The position numbers and the translations under genes were made by a program. From Shewanella phaeophyticola (GTDB taxonomy: Bacteria > Pseudomonadota > Gammaproteobacteria > Enterobacterales > Shewanellaceae), in contig NZ_JAODOQ010000001.1 of assembly GCF_025398315.1 (NCBI RefSeq), forward strand, positions 2,976,001 through 3,040,000: a stretch of DNA of 64,000 bases, written 5' to 3'. Shown in pieces: positions 34,601 through 43,216 of this stretch (the stretch's first letter is position 1; each line of letters opens with the position of its first letter). The notes below the pieces were generated by a model. It ran no database searches. It saw only the letters and a program-made list of their open reading frames with translations, and had not been told where the DNA came from.

Positions 34601-35460
34601 TGCTGCTAAACAAAATGGTCGTAATGGCAGTTATTTTTTCAACGAAAAACTGTCTACGGCGCTATTAGAGCGGGTATTAATTAAAAACCAACTTAATAAT
34701 GCCCTTCCCGAAAACCAGTTAGTGGTGTATTACCAGCCAAAATGTTGTGTCCACACTCAAAGCATATTGGGACTTGAAGCCCTAGTTCGTTGGCAACATC
34801 CTACCGATGGTTTGGTTTCTCCTACGCGCTTTATTGACCATGCAGAAGACAGCGGATTAATTATCGACATCGGATTATGGGTACTGTACTCAAGCTTGCC
34901 ATCAAGGTTATCAATGGCACCAGCAAGGTATTCTTAATGGCAACATTTCGGTCAATATATCGCCGCTACAATTATCTCAGCCAACCATAGTTGAAGACAT
35001 CGCCTTGATATTGCAGCAAAGCCAATTTCCGGCACAGATGTTAGAGCTTGAAATCACAGAGTCATTATTAATTACCGATATAAAAGCGGCTAAGGCTGTG
35101 TTATTCCAACTGAAACAGCTTAAAGTACGTATCGCACTCGATGACTTTGGTAAGGGCTACTCTTCATTAAACTATTTAACCCAGTTTCCTATTGATACCT
35201 TAAAAATAGATAAAGCCTTTATTAACTCTATGTTGCCGATAGAGACCAGTAATATTGTACTGAAAAATATTATTAAATTAGGTAACGAGTTGCAGCTAGA
35301 TGTCATTGCTGAAGGGGTAGAAACACATGCTCAATTAGTTAAGCTTAAGCATTACCAATGTAAAATTGTGCAAGGTTTTTTATTCAGTCCTGCGCTTAAT
35401 GCGTTCGCGACACAAAGCTTGCTCAAACAAAGTCATATCATGAGCGATCAATTGGTGTGA
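31641..35460 (+). CDS. Beta-propeller sensor with GGDEF and EAL domains (frameshifted at about 34886-34891)
   Basis: About 1270-residue membrane protein of cyclic-di-GMP signalling. It starts at ATG 31641 after AAGG; the upstream TTG is not needed. A signal segment is followed by Reg_prop-type propeller repeats (ISDGLPSALVTMIYQQKNGFLWFATDSGVSRYDG and about a dozen more with the GxLWxAT pattern), a Y_Y_Y domain (QFSFASLDFTAPEQNKF...LPAGDYTFKVQ), one TM helix (about 805-825), an intact GGDEF (LARLGGDEFALI) and an intact EAL domain (LGLEALVRWQHP, ALDDFGKGYSSL, VIAEGVETHAQ). Both catalytic motifs look usable. Within EAL, expected CTGGACCAAGC (WVLDQACHQ) reads CTGTACTCAAGC (+1). Confidence 0.92.
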
Positions 35461-35466
35461 TCAACC

Positions 35467-35750
35467 CTAGGGTCTGTTGATCTTTCAAGATTGTTTTTGC
35501 AGCGAATTGTTGGCCTTTTATACAAGGCAGAGACTTTGAGGTGTAGTTATTCTACATAAAAAGTCGATAACGCAGTAAAAATGGCCAACAAACGCTGCCT
35601 GAAAGGTTCGGCTAAAAACGTTTTACTCTTTGTTGAATGATTCTTTGCAAATAAAGAGTTGCTTAGATGACTAGGCATCAATCCATTCGCCTCGATTAAA
35701 ACGTTTTTAACTCGAACAAAATTCAAACAGCAAAGATCAACAGACCCTAG
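35467..35750 (+). mobile_element. MITE-like repeat element, copy 1
   Basis: A 284-bp block bounded by a perfect 19-bp terminal inverted repeat, CTAGGGTCTGTTGATCTTT at the left and its complement at 35732-35750. It has no transposase. Internal inverted segments (GCAGCGAATTGTTGGCC versus GGCCAACAAACGCTGC) predict a folded transcript. A second, roughly 85-90% identical copy in the same orientation is at 51873-52152. The copies differ by small indels, including about 17 extra bases near 35640 in this copy. The open frame in copy 2 is closed here by a stop, so the element probably does not code. The ends contain the palindrome CTAG, which could be the duplicated target. Confidence 0.85.
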
Positions 35751-35855
35751 AGAACTGAGCCTTAACGAGGGCTTGTCAGTAGCGTTGAATATCCCTTTCT
35801 CAATAATAATGCTATGATCTCAGTGAAACAAATGGATTATTCAATAAAGGAATAT

Positions 35856-36668
35856 ATGCTGGTCACCGCTTTTCAAAACGTCTTATTGGCTCTATTTTCA
35901 GCGTACAACTTCTCTCACAAACTGCCAAAAAAAATAGCGGCCACTGTGATGCTTTGTTGTATGTTGACGCTTCCCACTATGGCATATTCTGAACAACTAA
36001 AAGTCACCTTAGCTGCAGAAGACGGCTGGCCTCCTTTTGCCGATGAATTTGGCCGCGGTATTTCCCATCATTTAATTCACCAAGCCTTTAAACAAGTTGA
36101 TGTGGCAGTCTCAACAATCGTAGTACCTTATACTCGCGGATTGGTGATGACCGATCGGGGCTCTGTTAATGGCGTCTTTAATGTCACTAAAGAAAAAAGC
36201 ACACTCAAACGCTTTGTATTTGGCCTGGAGCCCTTATTTACCGTCAATGCCTCTTTTTTCTTTGCTAAATCACACCCCACCAGCGTCAGTGATAAATGGC
36301 ACTTACCAGTAGGCAGTGTGGTAGGTATTATTGATGGCTATGAGTACGGAGATGAATTTATTCAACTGATTGAAAAGCGCCAGTTACGTATTACCAAAGT
36401 TAACAGCCAACGCCAATTGATTAATTTACTACTGGTTGGCCGTATTGACAGCGCCATCATGTTTGACATGGTCGCTGATGTGTATATTGAACAAATGGGT
36501 GTAGGCAAAGACATTAACGCAGAATTTAATAACCACACCAGTGAAATATTTGTCGCTTTCTCAAAGAAAGATCCTCAAGCGGAGCAATGGAGTAAGCTAC
36601 TCGACAAAGGGTTACAAACATTAAAACAACAAGGACACTATCAGCAATTATTGGTTCCGCTAGACTAA
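35856..36668 (+). CDS. Periplasmic solute-binding protein family 3-like
   Basis: About 270 residues. ATG 35856 (MLVTAFQNV) is chosen because AAAGGA lies five bases upstream; the frame opens at 35814. An export signal (KKIAATVMLCCMLTLPTMAYS) precedes a two-lobed binding fold: LKVTLAAEDGWPPFADEFGRGISHHLIHQAF, the hinge VPYTRGLVMTDRGSVNGVFNVTKEKSTLKRFVFG, and FVAFSKKDPQAEQWSKLLDKGLQTLKQQGHYQQLL. It belongs to the amino-acid-type SBP_bac_3 superfamily. No permease or ATPase gene is nearby, so it may serve as a sensor or work with a distant transporter. The ligand is unknown. It follows the first MITE copy. Confidence 0.8.
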   Translation: MLVTAFQNVLLALFSAYNFSHKLPKKIAATVMLCCMLTLPTMAYSEQLKVTLAAEDGWPPFADEFGRGISHHLIHQAFKQVDVAVSTIVVPYTRGLVMTDRGSVNGVFNVTKEKSTLKRFVFGLEPLFTVNASFFFAKSHPTSVSDKWHLPVGSVVGIIDGYEYGDEFIQLIEKRQLRITKVNSQRQLINLLLVGRIDSAIMFDMVADVYIEQMGVGKDINAEFNNHTSEIFVAFSKKDPQAEQWSKLLDKGLQTLKQQGHYQQLLVPLD

Positions 36669-36691
36669 TTATTTACCAAGGTTAACTCACA

Positions 36692-37132
36692 ATGAGCACA
36701 ACAACTTTACCTGTTACACCGCGTTACAGCCCAGAGTACCGCTTTAATGTGCAAATTTATTACGAAGATACTGATTTTTCTGGCGTAGTATATCACCCCA
36801 ATTTTTTGAAGTATTTCGAGCGCGCGCGCGAGCATGTCATCGGCGCAGAAATATTGCATAATTTATGGCAGCAGCAACAGTTAGGCTTTGCTGTGTATCG
36901 CACTGATATGGTGTGCCATGACGGGGTTGAATTTGCAGATATCATTGACGTGCGTACCCAATTTTACTTTGAAAGTAAATTTCGTACAGTGTGGAAGCAA
37001 TCTATTTGGCGACCAAATGCCACTAAAGCCGCGGTAACAGCCACAATCGAGATGGTATGCATGAACCAAAAGCGTCAGTTAGCCCCCATGCCTCCGGCGT
37101 TAATTAGTCAGTTATCGGCAGGTATGGCGTAA
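36692..37132 (+). CDS. YbgC/4-hydroxybenzoyl-CoA-type acyl-CoA thioesterase
   Basis: Hot-dog fold thioesterase of 146 residues. The family's catalytic region YYEDTDFSGVVYHPNFLKYFERARE (about 24-48) has the active-site Asp in DTDFSGVVYH. The central helix FERAREHV and the strand MVCHDGVEFADIIDVRTQFYFESKFRTVWKQSIW follow. It would hydrolyse a short or aryl acyl-CoA in the cytosol. It is not in a tol-pal context, so it is not the tol-linked ybgC itself. It starts 23 bases after the binding-protein gene, so the two may be co-transcribed. Confidence 0.88.
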   Translation: MSTTTLPVTPRYSPEYRFNVQIYYEDTDFSGVVYHPNFLKYFERAREHVIGAEILHNLWQQQQLGFAVYRTDMVCHDGVEFADIIDVRTQFYFESKFRTVWKQSIWRPNATKAAVTATIEMVCMNQKRQLAPMPPALISQLSAGMA

Positions 37133-37155
37133 AATAAACCAGTGCAATAAACCGT

Positions 37156-38637
37156 TTAGGCAGATAAATGATTAAGCTGCGGGTAGATGTGTTCAAACTC
37201 TTGTGCGGTGGCGGGCTTGGCAAAATAGTCGCCTTGAATAGTATCAACGCCATAGGTTCGTAACGTGTCTAACACCGACTTAGACTCTACTCCTTCTACC
37301 GTCACTTCAAAATCTAAGCTTTTAGCCAACTCAATGCTGGTTTTAACAATTTGTTTGGCGGCGTGGGTCGTTTCAAACTCATCTAAAAATGCTTTGTCGA
37401 TTTTAACTTCATCCACCGGTAAAAAGCGTAAGTAAGCTAACGATGAATGGCCGGTACCAAAATCATCAATGGCAATTTTAACTCCAATGTCACGCAGCTG
37501 ATTTAGTGTCACTATGGTTTGCTCTAACGACACCATTAAGGCACTTTCGGTAATTTCAATCATGATGCATTCAGCTGGCACTAAATATTGGGTAAGTTTA
37601 GTGGCAACATCATTGGCTAAATTAGGGTTATCGAGATCAGTTGATGATAAATTTAATGCGACCTTGACGTAAATTCCCATTTCACGCCATTTAGCTTGTT
37701 GGGCGACGACGGTGTCTAATACCCAGGCACTTAATAAATCAATCATGCCTGTTTGTTCAGCCAGCGGAATAAACTCACTGGGAGAGAGATGCCCTAGCCC
37801 CTCGTGGTGCCAGCGAATTAACGCTTCTACTTGTTGGCACTGACCACTTTCAATATCAAGTTTTGGTTGGAATACCATATACAATTGATTGTGTTTTAAG
37901 CCGTTGGGTAGCCCATTAATAATCAATAATTCACGGTATTGAGCTTTGTCGTCATCTTGATCATAAAAAGCAATAGGCTGTTTTAATTGCTTGGCTTTTT
38001 TCAGTGCCAAATCAAGGCGCCTTAACATCAAACTCACATCAGCATGGTGTGCACTCAGTGATAATACCCCTAACTGCATTTTGATACTGATGGGCTGTCG
38101 CTCTATTTCAAAAGGTTGTTGTAAATCGTTTTTAATGGTTAACAGCTCAGTTAAGGTTAACTCATTAGGGAAAAACAATAAAAACTCATTGCCATTCATT
38201 CGGGCAATAAATTGTGGTTTATGGGCTAAGTGTTCGATGCGCTTGGCAAACGCTTTAAGGAGTTTATCGCCAAATATAAAGCCAAATAAGTCATTCACAA
38301 ATCTAAATTGCTTAATGTCCACCAGCACTAGCATGCCCTCTGACACTGGCATTTTAGCGAGCATTTTACGTTTAAAGCCAACCCGATTAGTTAATCCGGT
38401 TAATTTATCTCGTTCGGTGCTGAACAGGCTAGATTGATATATTTGATTAAGGACTGAGGTCAGGGGTTTTAACGAGGAAGATGATGTATCAAAGGTAAAT
38501 GAATCTTGGTTGAGCATTTGTAATTGCAGAGCATGGGTCAATTGCTGCAGGGCACGATGCTGACGTAAATGCATACCCCCAATAATCGCGGCTATTACTC
38601 CGATCAAGCACAACAAAATGAGCAGCAAATTGTCCAT
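37156..38637 (-). CDS. Membrane GGDEF-EAL protein with degenerate GGDEF; probable cyclic-di-GMP phosphodiesterase
   Basis: 493 residues. An N-terminal TM helix (LLLILLCLIGVIAAIIGGMHL) is followed by a short linker with no recognisable sensor domain. The GGDEF-type domain starts DKLTGLTNRVGFKRKM but its signature reads ARMNGNEFLLFF, so the catalytic GGDEF is lost and synthase activity is unlikely. The EAL domain is complete: VEALIRWHHEGLG, IMIEITESALMVS, IAIDDFGTGHSSLAYLRFLPVDEVKIDKAFL, VEGVES. Expected role: phosphodiesterase, with the degenerate domain perhaps a GTP sensor. It is convergent with the thioesterase gene. Confidence 0.9.
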   Translation of the reverse strand: MDNLLLILLCLIGVIAAIIGGMHLRQHRALQQLTHALQLQMLNQDSFTFDTSSSSLKPLTSVLNQIYQSSLFSTERDKLTGLTNRVGFKRKMLAKMPVSEGMLVLVDIKQFRFVNDLFGFIFGDKLLKAFAKRIEHLAHKPQFIARMNGNEFLLFFPNELTLTELLTIKNDLQQPFEIERQPISIKMQLGVLSLSAHHADVSLMLRRLDLALKKAKQLKQPIAFYDQDDDKAQYRELLIINGLPNGLKHNQLYMVFQPKLDIESGQCQQVEALIRWHHEGLGHLSPSEFIPLAEQTGMIDLLSAWVLDTVVAQQAKWREMGIYVKVALNLSSTDLDNPNLANDVATKLTQYLVPAECIMIEITESALMVSLEQTIVTLNQLRDIGVKIAIDDFGTGHSSLAYLRFLPVDEVKIDKAFLDEFETTHAAKQIVKTSIELAKSLDFEVTVEGVESKSVLDTLRTYGVDTIQGDYFAKPATAQEFEHIYPQLNHLSA

Positions 38638-38787
38638 TAACCTATCATCATTAATAAAGTGTTCTATTAGTCATTTTCAGGATATACCATCCTTAAGCAT
38701 CAACCTAGACGCTATTATCATTTATCGACTAAAGTGCTATCGATGGCAAGCTAATAGCACACAGCCCATACACCCAGCAAAGCACCG

Positions 38788-39631
38788 TTACTCGTAGCTT
38801 TGCTTAATAGAATGATACATATCAATGAACTCGTCACTGGCTAAGTCTTCGGGCGTGACAGGTAATCCGCGCTCAGCAAATACCCCTAAGCGTTCATCTA
38901 ACTCTTCACCTGCTCGTAATTCACCAGTATAGAATGCCGCAGAGCGAATAAAGTCTAAATAAGTGACTTTTTCAGGCATGTAATGTAAGTCAGCCCAACG
39001 TTCGACCACTTCCATCACCTCTGGGGCAAAGTCCCATGTTTTTAATACAGCGCGGCCGATAGGCTACTTGCATTTTGCGCACAAGACTGCGTAACTGTTC
39101 AATTTTACTGCAAAGCTCAGGGTGGATCTCCGCTTCGGTTAGCACAGGGAGCGCACCAATATTATGCACTAATCCGGCCAGCGTTAAGGTGTCACGATCG
39201 AGGCGTTTGGTCGGATTGCGCTTGTTGTATATTTCTAGCATCGCACAAGAAGAAGCCGTCACTTCAATTGATGTTTTCCATACTTCATCCATCACTTCCC
39301 ATACCATTTCGTTGGTCGAAATAAACAACTGCTCCATTGCGACTGAGGTAGTAATAGATTTAATTTGCACTAAACCAATGCGGTTAACGGCGGCGCTAAT
39401 ACTCTCGGCTTTGTTGCCGCGAGAGTATAACGCGCTGTTAGCCACTTTAATGATTCGTGCTGAGATAGCCGCATCTTGGCCAATAACATCACCAACTTGC
39501 TTGAGACTTGAATCTTTACGCGCCACCACCTCTTGAACTCGCATAGCCACTTCTGGCAATGTTGGTAACACCAACGCATCGTCTTTAAGCTTTTTTAATA
39601 ATCCAACCAAGAGTTGATGTTCGGTAGACAT
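38788..39631 (-). CDS. HDOD domain protein (frameshifted at about 39062-39067)
   Basis: About 280 residues with the non-catalytic HD-related output domain found in signalling proteins. The first frame has PTLPEVAMRVQEVVARKD, IGQDAAISARIIKVANSALYSRG and LAGLVHNIGALPVL, all HDOD hallmarks. The second frame holds the C-terminal helices (EVMEVVERWADLHYMPEKVTYLDFIRSAAFYTGE). The join should read about KMQGPIGRAVLKTWDFAPEV; observed CAAGTAGCCTATCGG in place of CAAGGTCCTATCGG (+1) explains the break. It lies upstream of the degenerate GGDEF/EAL gene on the same strand, 150 bases away. Cellular role unknown. Confidence 0.88.
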
Positions 39632-39879
39632 GCGCTCTCCATAAAATAAAATTTACAATTTCTAAGATTATATACCCAAACACATTCAGTTTGCGATGAC
39701 TCAAAAACAGCAAGCTCAATTAATTGTGTATTTTTAATGATTGCAGCACCTCGAATCTCAATCGGCCATCAAAAGTACAACTCATCTCACAAATCCTGCG
39801 GCTATATTTGTTCTCACTAATGTCCTTAAGTAAGCTTGCGCCCCTGTAGATGTCAACCTTGTTCTAAGCCGAGAAAACT

Positions 39880-41244
39880 ATGTTTAAACCTGAATTATTA
39901 TCGCCTGCTGGCACGCTTAAAAATATGCGTTATGCCTTTGCTTATGGTGCCGATGCTGTTTATGCCGGCCAACCTCGCTACAGCTTACGGGTGAGAAATA
40001 ATGATTTTAAAATGGAAAACCTCGCCACAGGGATAGAAGAAGCCCATGCACTAGGCAAAAAGCTGTATGTTGTCAGTAATATTGCGCCGCATAATGCCAA
40101 ACTGAAAACCTATATTAAAGATATGGAACCAGTGATTGCCATGAAGCCCGACGCGGTCATTATGTCTGACCCAGGGTTAATTATGATGGTACGTGAGGCG
40201 TTTCCTGAACAAGTGGTACATTTGTCTGTACAGGCCAATGCCATTAACTGGGCGTCGGTAAAGTTTTGGCAACAACAAGGGATTAAACGCGTCATTTTAT
40301 CGCGTGAATTATCATTAGATGAAATTGAAGAAATCCGCCAACGTTGTCCAGATATTGAGCTTGAAGTGTTTGTTCACGGTGCACTTTGCATGGCGTATTC
40401 TGGCCGCTGCTTATTATCGGGATACATCAATAAACGTGACCCTAACCAAGGCACTTGCACAAATGCCTGTCGTTGGAAATATGATGTGCACCAAGCACAG
40501 CAAACCGAAACCGGTGACGTTATTGCCCTTCCCCCAGAAGTACAAATTGAAACACCAACATTAGGGGCAGGTAAGCCGAGTAGCGAGATTGTATTATTAC
40601 AAGAAGCTGGCCGTCCTGGCGAATACATGCCAGCATTTGAAGATGAGCATGGCACTTATATTATGAATTCAAAAGATTTACGGGCGATTCAACATGTCGA
40701 CCGTTTAACCCGCATGGGCGTTGATTCATTAAAAATTGAAGGTCGTACCAAGTCTTTTTATTATGTCGCTCGTACCGCTCAACTTTATCGTCAAGCGATT
40801 GAAGATGCTGTTGCAGGTAAAGATTTTGACCGCACCTTAATGAATAACCTTGAAGGTTTAGCGCATCGTGGCTATACCGAAGGCTTTTTGCGTCGCCATG
40901 TGCATGACGAATATCAAAATTACGAATATGGCCACTCAGTGAGTAACAATCAACAATTTGTAGGTGAGTTTACCGGTAAACGTAACGCTGACGGTCAAGC
41001 TGAGATTGACGTTAAAAATAAATTCTCAGTGGGCGACAGCGTTGAAGTGATGACAACCGAAGGCAATTTTGTTATCTCTATTGCATCATTAGTCAATCGC
41101 AAAGGTGAGCAGATAGACGCGGCCTTAGGTTCTGGTCATTTTGTGTTTATGGATATTCCGCAAAATATCAATGTTGAACGAGCCATGCTAATGCGCAATT
41201 TACCCGAGGGAGTGGATACACGAAACCCTCATCAACCAGGTTAA
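39880..41244 (+). CDS. trhP: tRNA U34 hydroxylation protein TrhP (U32 peptidase family, YegQ)
   Basis: 454 residues. Needed in E. coli for 5-hydroxyuridine at position 34 of tRNAs, using a prephenate-dependent route. It starts LLSPAGTLKNMRYAFAYGADAVYAGQPRYSLR, and has the U32 signature ELEVFVHGALCMAYSGRCLLSGYINKRDPNQGTCTNACRWKY (about 163-205) with the Cys residues that can hold an iron-sulfur cluster. MGVDSLKIEGRTKSFYYVARTAQLYRQAI and a C-terminal beta domain follow. It lies seven bases upstream of the ferredoxin gene yfhL, an arrangement suggesting that this ferredoxin serves it. Confidence 0.95.
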   Translation: MFKPELLSPAGTLKNMRYAFAYGADAVYAGQPRYSLRVRNNDFKMENLATGIEEAHALGKKLYVVSNIAPHNAKLKTYIKDMEPVIAMKPDAVIMSDPGLIMMVREAFPEQVVHLSVQANAINWASVKFWQQQGIKRVILSRELSLDEIEEIRQRCPDIELEVFVHGALCMAYSGRCLLSGYINKRDPNQGTCTNACRWKYDVHQAQQTETGDVIALPPEVQIETPTLGAGKPSSEIVLLQEAGRPGEYMPAFEDEHGTYIMNSKDLRAIQHVDRLTRMGVDSLKIEGRTKSFYYVARTAQLYRQAIEDAVAGKDFDRTLMNNLEGLAHRGYTEGFLRRHVHDEYQNYEYGHSVSNNQQFVGEFTGKRNADGQAEIDVKNKFSVGDSVEVMTTEGNFVISIASLVNRKGEQIDAALGSGHFVFMDIPQNINVERAMLMRNLPEGVDTRNPHQPG

Positions 41245-41247
41245 TAA

Positions 41248-41499
<252 letters not shown>

Positions 41500-41515
41500 C
41501 TGAATGAACCCAGTT

Positions 41516-41542
41516 AAAAACGGCGCTTTAAGCGCCGTTTTT
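41516..41542. terminator. Bidirectional terminator between yfhL and ubiT
   Basis: AAAAACGGCGCT and AGCGCCGTTTTT form a 12-bp stem around TTA with A and T tracts at both ends. It serves the convergent genes yfhL (plus) and ubiT (minus). Confidence 0.92.
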
Positions 41543-41559
41543 ATTCACCCGATTGCTCA

Positions 41560-42066
41560 TTATTTAGTTTCTGAACCTTGGGTTAATGTTTGTAACATAC
41601 TCGCCAACTTGTCTACGCTAACCCTAACCGGCTTTGGCAACGCATCAAGCTCAATTGATAACAGCATGTTTTTCACTTCAAGGCCTAATTCGGTATCACC
41701 TTCAATACGCAGCTTACGTTGAAAAAACAACGTATCAGGATCTTCTTTAGCCGCCGCGACTAACAAGAGTTCAGGCACATTGGCGCTAAAAATCACATTC
41801 GGTTTAGTCATCGGCATAACGCGAAGCTTAGTATCAACACTCACTTGAAATTGCAAATCAATATCATCAACGCAAATGCCCACCCATTTATCAGCTAAAA
41901 AAGCTAATTCGCCCGCATTGATTTGCTCAGCTAATACTAAGTTTAACAATTGATTAATCAGGGTTATTTTAAGCTTTTCAGGCATTATCGCTAATGAACG
42001 GCGACTAAATTGAGGTGCAAACTGTAAAATATGTTCAGACATACGTTGTTGTAATACTTGAGCCAT
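41560..42066 (-). CDS. ubiT: Ubiquinone anaerobic biosynthesis accessory factor UbiT
   Basis: SCP2-domain lipid-binding protein (formerly YhbT) required with UbiU and UbiV for oxygen-independent ubiquinone synthesis. It is 168 residues. The helix LSIMP-like stretch (RRSLAIMPEKLKITLINQLLNLVLAEQI) is followed by the SCP2 beta sheet (DLQFQVSVDTKLRVM...NVIFSANVPELLLVA) and the family loop DPDTLFFQRKLRIEGDTELGLEVKNML. It is divergent from ubiUV across a 140-base promoter region, as in E. coli. Confidence 0.94.
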   Translation of the reverse strand: MAQVLQQRMSEHILQFAPQFSRRSLAIMPEKLKITLINQLLNLVLAEQINAGELAFLADKWVGICVDDIDLQFQVSVDTKLRVMPMTKPNVIFSANVPELLLVAAAKEDPDTLFFQRKLRIEGDTELGLEVKNMLLSIELDALPKPVRVSVDKLASMLQTLTQGSETK

Positions 42067-42133
42067 GAAGGGTTCCTACTTGCAAACAGTGCATTTAATC
42101 AAGTGAGTTTACTGGCAATTTATGCAACGAAAC

Positions 42134-42147
42134 CTGTTTTAAATCAA
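42134..42147 (+). promoter_or_regulatory. Candidate FNR/EtrA-type site upstream of ubiUV
   Basis: CTGTT-TTAA-ATCAA compares with FNR consensus TTGAT-N4-ATCAA: right half perfect, left half 3 of 5. A TACACT at 42170-42175 fits a -10 element. That predicts a start near 42182 and puts the site centre at about -41.5, the class II activator position. E. coli ubiUV are FNR-regulated, which agrees. Confidence 0.5.
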
Positions 42148-42206
42148 TTCATGTTAACTCAATCACATTTACACTCCTGTTCTTTAAAAAAAATGAGAAC
42201 AGTGAC

Positions 42207-43208
42207 ATGGAACTCTTATGCCCAGCTGGCAACCTCGCCTCTTTGAAAGCTGCCTTAAATGCTGGCGCCGATGCGGTTTATTTGGGGCTAAAAGATGACA
42301 CGAATGCCAGATCCTTTGCCGGGTTAAACTTTTCAGTAGCACAACTCACCCAAGCAACTAAACTCGCCCACAGTCAAGGGCGTAAAGTGTTTTTAACCAT
42401 AAACACCTTCCCAAAGCCAGGACAAGAACATCGTTGGTATCAGGCTGTCGATATTGCGGCACAATTAGGTATGGATGCACTTATCGTGGCCGATTTATCA
42501 TTATTAAGTTATGCCCACCAGCATTATCCGCATTTACCGTTACATTTATCAGTGCAGGCCAGTGCGACCAACTTAGGGGCACTATCGTTTTATAAAGAAG
42601 CATTTAATATAGAGCGTGCTGTACTGCCTCGAGTGCTGTCAATCAAGCAAGTCAGAGATTTAGCCAAAGTCAGCCCGGTAGATTTAGAAGTATTTGCTTT
42701 TGGCAGTTTGTGTATTATGGCTGAAGGCCGCTGTCATTTATCATCTTATGTTACAGGACAATCGCCTAATACTGGCGGTTCATGCTCACCGGCCAACCAC
42801 GTACGTTGGCAAGACAGCGGCGCAGACAAACTCACTCGCTTAAATGATGTGTTAATTGATAAAGCGGACGCCGGCCAACAATTAGGTTATCCAGTAGTCT
42901 GTAAAGGTCGCTATGTGACTGAGCACGAGCAAGACGCAAAATATTTATTAGAATCTCCCACCAGCTTAAATACCTTAAGCCTGCTACCTGAATTGGCCAA
43001 AGCAGGTGTGGCATCGCTCAAAATTGAAGGTCGCCAACGCAGTCCAGCTTATGTCACTCAAGTGACTCAAGTATGGCGCAAAGCGATAGACACTTACCTT
43101 GCTGCACCAGATTCATTTGCCGAGCAACCACAGTGGTCACAGGCTTTAGCTAAAGTGTCTGAAGGACAAATCACTACATTAGGTGCTTACGAGCGCCAAT
43201 GGCAATAA
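42207..43208 (+). CDS. ubiU: Ubiquinone biosynthesis protein UbiU (U32 peptidase family)
   Basis: 333 residues; forms an iron-sulfur heterodimer with UbiV that hydroxylates the ubiquinone ring without oxygen. It begins MELLCPAGNLASLKAALNAGADAVYLGLKD. The four cluster cysteines are in LEVFAFGSLCIMAEGRCHLSSY, GGSCSPANHV and YPVVCKGRY. The end has GVASLKIEGRQRSPAYVTQVTQVWRKAID. It overlaps the ubiV frame by a few bases and is transcribed with it. It is a paralogue of trhP 2 kb upstream, so this stretch holds three U32-family genes. Confidence 0.96.
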   Translation: MELLCPAGNLASLKAALNAGADAVYLGLKDDTNARSFAGLNFSVAQLTQATKLAHSQGRKVFLTINTFPKPGQEHRWYQAVDIAAQLGMDALIVADLSLLSYAHQHYPHLPLHLSVQASATNLGALSFYKEAFNIERAVLPRVLSIKQVRDLAKVSPVDLEVFAFGSLCIMAEGRCHLSSYVTGQSPNTGGSCSPANHVRWQDSGADKLTRLNDVLIDKADAGQQLGYPVVCKGRYVTEHEQDAKYLLESPTSLNTLSLLPELAKAGVASLKIEGRQRSPAYVTQVTQVWRKAIDTYLAAPDSFAEQPQWSQALAKVSEGQITTLGAYERQWQ

Positions 43209-43216
43209 GGGTTACC

